NCBI GenBank assembly: GCA_003167475.1
Contig: PMTB01000053.1
Coordinates: forward strand, 1-8,260
Source: a candidate division FCPU426 bacterium
Lineage (GTDB): Bacteria > Oederibacteriota > PGYV01 > Palsa-1178
DNA: 8,260 nt
Direction of reading: 5' to 3'
Shown: positions 5,920 to 8,260 of the stretch, one piece after another
Numbering within the stretch: the stretch's first letter is position 1
How the letters are laid out: every line of letters starts with the position of its first letter
Notes under the pieces: generated by a model
The model's database searches: none
Told to the model about the DNA's origin: nothing
What the model saw: the letters and a program-made list of their open reading frames with translations, nothing else
Program-made: the position numbers and the translations under genes

Positions 5920-6729
5920 ATGAAAAAAATAATCTTAACAATACTTGCCGCCGGCCTTGTGATGTCCGGCTGTATGAACACCGCTATTTCCACAAACAAA
6001 GTGCTCTGCGGCAGCTCCATCATTTTATCCCTTGCCAAAGACTGCGGCGGACTTGACGTCTCCACGCTGGTGCCGGCTGATGTCTGCCCCGGGAGTTTTG
6101 ACCTAAAGCCCGAGGACGCGGCCAAGATAATGTCGGCCAGGGTATTTTTGATACAGCCATTCCAGCAGCCATTGGCCGAAAAAGCCCTGAAGATAAACCC
6201 GAAGATAGCGGTGGAAACCATAAGGACCGATGACATGACCATACCGGAGAATTATTTCCGGGGAATCAAGGAAGCCGAAAATATCCTGGCGAAATATTTC
6301 CCCGGCATGGCCGGGCAGTTCTCATCCGGAGTTAATTCCAGGGTGGACGAAATAAGGAATGCCGTGATCAACGACATGGACTACATTCAAAAGGTAAGGA
6401 AAAAGAATATCCATGTGCTTGTCAGCGGTTTCCAGGCCGCAACAGCCAGGTACTTGGGGCTGAATGTTGCCGGAACTTTCGGCGGGCCGGAAAGTCTGAA
6501 ACCAAAGGATTTAAACGGGCTGCTTATGGCGGCAAAATCCAGTGGAGCTACGCTTATAATAAGCAATATGACCGGGACGCATGATTCGACCGCGGACATA
6601 CTCAATAAAAGCCTGAAGATCAAAAAAGTTGTTTTCATAGTTTTTCCCGGGGTATCGGGAAACGGCAGCATGTTCATGAACCTTTGGGAATATAACCTAA
6701 ACCAGTTAAAAAGCGCATTAGGGGAATAA
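5920..6729 (+). CDS. Metal-type ABC transporter substrate-binding lipoprotein (ZnuA/TroA fold, atypical ligands)
   Basis: A 269-residue lipoprotein: the lipobox VMSGC puts the lipidated Cys at residue 18. The order of motifs fits the ZnuA/TroA (cluster A-I) family: an N-terminal strand and helix, LVPADVCPGSFDLKPEDA (50-67), a long linking helix with an NxRVDEI core, a VLVSGFQAA..LGLNVAGTFGGPE block, IISNMTGTHD, and the closing FPGVSGNG...NLWEYNLNQL. In classical members a His follows or lies near that first Pro, and two more His and an Asp complete the metal site. Here the matching places read G/S, N/Y, G/F and V/S, and the whole protein has only two His. Gene order with an ABC-3 ATPase and permease supports the family. 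AGGAG at 5911-5915 precedes the ATG, and the ATPase begins one base after the stop. It may bind a chelated metal or another ligand; alignment is by eye. Confidence 0.82.
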   Translation: MKKIILTILAAGLVMSGCMNTAISTNKVLCGSSIILSLAKDCGGLDVSTLVPADVCPGSFDLKPEDAAKIMSARVFLIQPFQQPLAEKALKINPKIAVETIRTDDMTIPENYFRGIKEAENILAKYFPGMAGQFSSGVNSRVDEIRNAVINDMDYIQKVRKKNIHVLVSGFQAATARYLGLNVAGTFGGPESLKPKDLNGLLMAAKSSGATLIISNMTGTHDSTADILNKSLKIKKVVFIVFPGVSGNGSMFMNLWEYNLNQLKSALGE

Positions 6730-6730
6730 A

Positions 6731-7429
6731 GTGGCGACAAAGCCGCTGGAAATTGAGATTAAAAACCTCTTTGTCAAAGCTGGTAAAACAACAATATTAA
6801 ACGGATTGTTTCTGAAAGTTAAGAAAGGCGAATTCATAACGCTCCTGGGAAGGAACGGTTCCGGGAAAACCACCGTATTTAAATCCATACTCGGCATTAT
6901 AAAACCGTTTTCCGGCAGCGTAATAATATCCGGTACCGCCATGACCGGGGCCGCTGTCAGGGCAATGCGGCTTAAGACCGGATATGTGCCGCAGTATTTT
7001 TCCTCTGAAAATGATTTTCCCATAACAGCCCTTGATGTGATAGCCATGGGAAAAAATAAAAAACAGGCAATAAAATGGGCCGGGGAAATGAAGCTGGGGG
7101 CGGTGGTCCACAAACCCTTTGGCGCGCTTTCAGGCGGCGAGAAACAAAAAGTGCTGCTGGCCATGGCGCTCTCACGGGAACCTGAAATATTGCTCCTGGA
7201 CGAACCAAACCTGAACCTGGACATGAAGGCATACGGGGATTTTATGGCGCTTGTCGAGAAAATGAAAGCGTCCCTTAACCTCACCGTCATACACGCGACA
7301 CACCTTGCGGGACATATCCCTAAAAGCTGCAAAAGGATAGTGGTGGTCAAAGGCGGGCGCATTATCATGGACGGTCCGAAGGACACGATACTTAAAACCA
7401 AGAACAGCGGGGAAATTATCTATGGATGA
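6731..7429 (+). CDS. ABC transporter ATP-binding protein, ZnuC/TroB type
   Basis: A 232-residue ATPase that powers the neighbouring permease from the cytoplasmic side. All nucleotide-binding motifs are intact: Walker A GRNGSGKTT at 40-48, Q-loop Q88, signature LSGGE at 133-137, Walker B ILLLDEP at 153-159, D-loop LNLD at 161-164 and switch H191. The segment between Q-loop and signature is short compared with many ZnuC proteins. The start is a GTG at 6731, one base after the binding-protein stop, with AGGGGA at 6720-6725 as ribosome site. The 3' end overlaps the permease by 8 bases, so the three genes are translationally coupled. The zinc/manganese family assignment rests on similarity to ABC-3 partners and on gene order; the ATPase alone does not show the substrate. 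Confidence 0.92.
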   Translation: MATKPLEIEIKNLFVKAGKTTILNGLFLKVKKGEFITLLGRNGSGKTTVFKSILGIIKPFSGSVIISGTAMTGAAVRAMRLKTGYVPQYFSSENDFPITALDVIAMGKNKKQAIKWAGEMKLGAVVHKPFGALSGGEKQKVLLAMALSREPEILLLDEPNLNLDMKAYGDFMALVEKMKASLNLTVIHATHLAGHIPKSCKRIVVVKGGRIIMDGPKDTILKTKNSGEIIYG

Positions 7430-8201
7430 ACTTTCTGTCAAAGCCATCGGCGTCATGGCGCTGGCAGGCGCGCAATGCGGGCTCATCGGGGTTTTTGTTT
7501 ACCTGCTGAATATCCCCTTCATCGGGGTTGCCATAGCCCACGCTTCCATGGCGGGGGGCATTTGGGCCGTGATTTTTGGATTGCCGGGCAAGGCCGGCGC
7601 TTTCGCGCTATCCATACTTACGGCCATATTCGCCGGGCCCGTATCCGACAGGGCCGGGACAAAAACAAATATTTCTTTCGGCATTATTTTTTCCCTTGCC
7701 ATGGGCCTTGCTTTCCTGGGGGCCGGTATCATGCCGGGCGGCATGCAGAATGCTTCCGGATATTTATGGGGAAGCGTATTTCTGGCGGACGCGCGCGATG
7801 TGGCTTTCATGTCCGCGTCTTTGGCGGTAACAGGATTGTTCCTGATGGTATTTTACAGGCAGGTTTCCGCCGTGCTTTTTAACAGGGAGATGGCGGCGGC
7901 AAACGGGATAAACGACCGGCTCTTTTTTTACGCCATAATGCTGCTTACCGGGGTGACTGTGGCGGCCAACCTGAATATCATAGGCGGGTTGATGCTTTTC
8001 GCGCTTATTATCATACCGCCGGCCATAGCCCGCAGGCTGACGCGCGACCTGAAAACTTTCGCGCTATTTTCAACACTTGCCGGGGCTGTCTGCGCCGTTG
8101 GGGGCACGGCCATATCCTTTGTTTTCAACCTGCCGGTATCGGCAATGGTCGTACTTTTTAACTGCGCAGTGTATGCGCTGTCATTGGCTGTAAAACCATA
8201 A
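7422..8201 (+). CDS. ABC-3 family permease (ZnuB/TroC/MntB type)
   Basis: A 259-residue membrane protein with about seven or eight hydrophobic helices, the usual length for ABC-3 permeases of zinc, manganese or iron. Family signs are an early FIGVAIAHASMAGG block (the equivalent of the G-x-A-[IL]-[SA]-HA segment), YLWGSVF in the middle, and the late IIGGLMLFALIIIPPAIARRLT block, which is a good match to the conserved LLVFALLIIPAATA region. The ATG at 7422 lies inside the ATPase gene, whose stop is at 7427-7429. Two subunits would form the channel, with one permease gene giving a homodimer. No convincing terminator follows in the 59 bases left: the only stem, TGCC/GGCA at 8213-8228, is 4 bp and has no T-tract. 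Confidence 0.92.
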   Translation: MDELSVKAIGVMALAGAQCGLIGVFVYLLNIPFIGVAIAHASMAGGIWAVIFGLPGKAGAFALSILTAIFAGPVSDRAGTKTNISFGIIFSLAMGLAFLGAGIMPGGMQNASGYLWGSVFLADARDVAFMSASLAVTGLFLMVFYRQVSAVLFNREMAAANGINDRLFFYAIMLLTGVTVAANLNIIGGLMLFALIIIPPAIARRLTRDLKTFALFSTLAGAVCAVGGTAISFVFNLPVSAMVVLFNCAVYALSLAVKP

Positions 8202-8260
8202 GACAGCGGCTTTGCCGGTTTTAAGGCAGGCCATGCACTGTAACCGCAAAGTGATAATGT

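Noticed and set aside
6718..7401. 227-codon open frame on the minus strand opposite the ATPase
   Set aside because: It covers an ATPase with all motifs intact; the antisense translation has no family signs.
8213..8228. Possible terminator after the permease
   Set aside because: The TGCC/GGCA stem is only 4 bp and no T-tract follows.

Overview
The window looks like a Gram-negative bacterial chromosome with a respiratory and metal-uptake theme. A TonB-dependent outer-membrane receptor and a TonB protein imply an outer membrane, and a cytochrome bd-type oxidase implies at least microaerobic oxygen use. Base composition looks roughly balanced, and genes are mostly on the + strand with Shine-Dalgarno sites. 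Several intergenic gaps carry degenerate heptamer repeats and long palindromes of the kind common in genomes of little-cultured phyla. I cannot assign a taxon from the sequence alone.

Left part (1-2758): the 3' part of cydA and a complete cydB (a bd oxidase operon, no cydX seen). A 153-base gap follows, filled with two period-7 tandem repeats and a small hairpin. Next is a stand-alone class I glutamine amidotransferase. Its start is best placed at 2060, because the longer in-frame reading would translate the repeats.

Middle (2759-3199): a compact, self-contained unit. A good sigma70-type promoter (2790-2818) and a very strong Shine-Dalgarno precede a 36-codon reading frame (2872-2982) for a Lys/Ala-rich peptide ending in a CPGCG knuckle and a terminal CCC. 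A large rho-independent terminator (3009-3082) closes it. A second perfect 11-bp hairpin (3085-3120) and then the promoter/operator of the next operon follow. That operator is a 17-bp palindrome, TGATAAT-ATC-ATTATCA, lying over the -10 element.

Right part (3200-8201): a dedicated tonB, a TonB-dependent receptor, a 107-base palindromic repeat element in the gap, and then a lipoprotein substrate-binding protein, ATPase and permease of the zinc/manganese (ZnuABC/TroABC, ABC-3) type. Together they could carry one substrate from outside the cell to the cytoplasm; exbB/exbD are not in the window. The binding protein appears to lack the His/Asp metal ligands of classical ZnuA/TroA proteins, so the substrate may be a metal complex or something else.

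The most noteworthy items are the orphan Cys-tailed mini-gene with its own promoter and terminator, and the TonB-to-ABC module with the atypical binding protein under a Fur-like palindrome.
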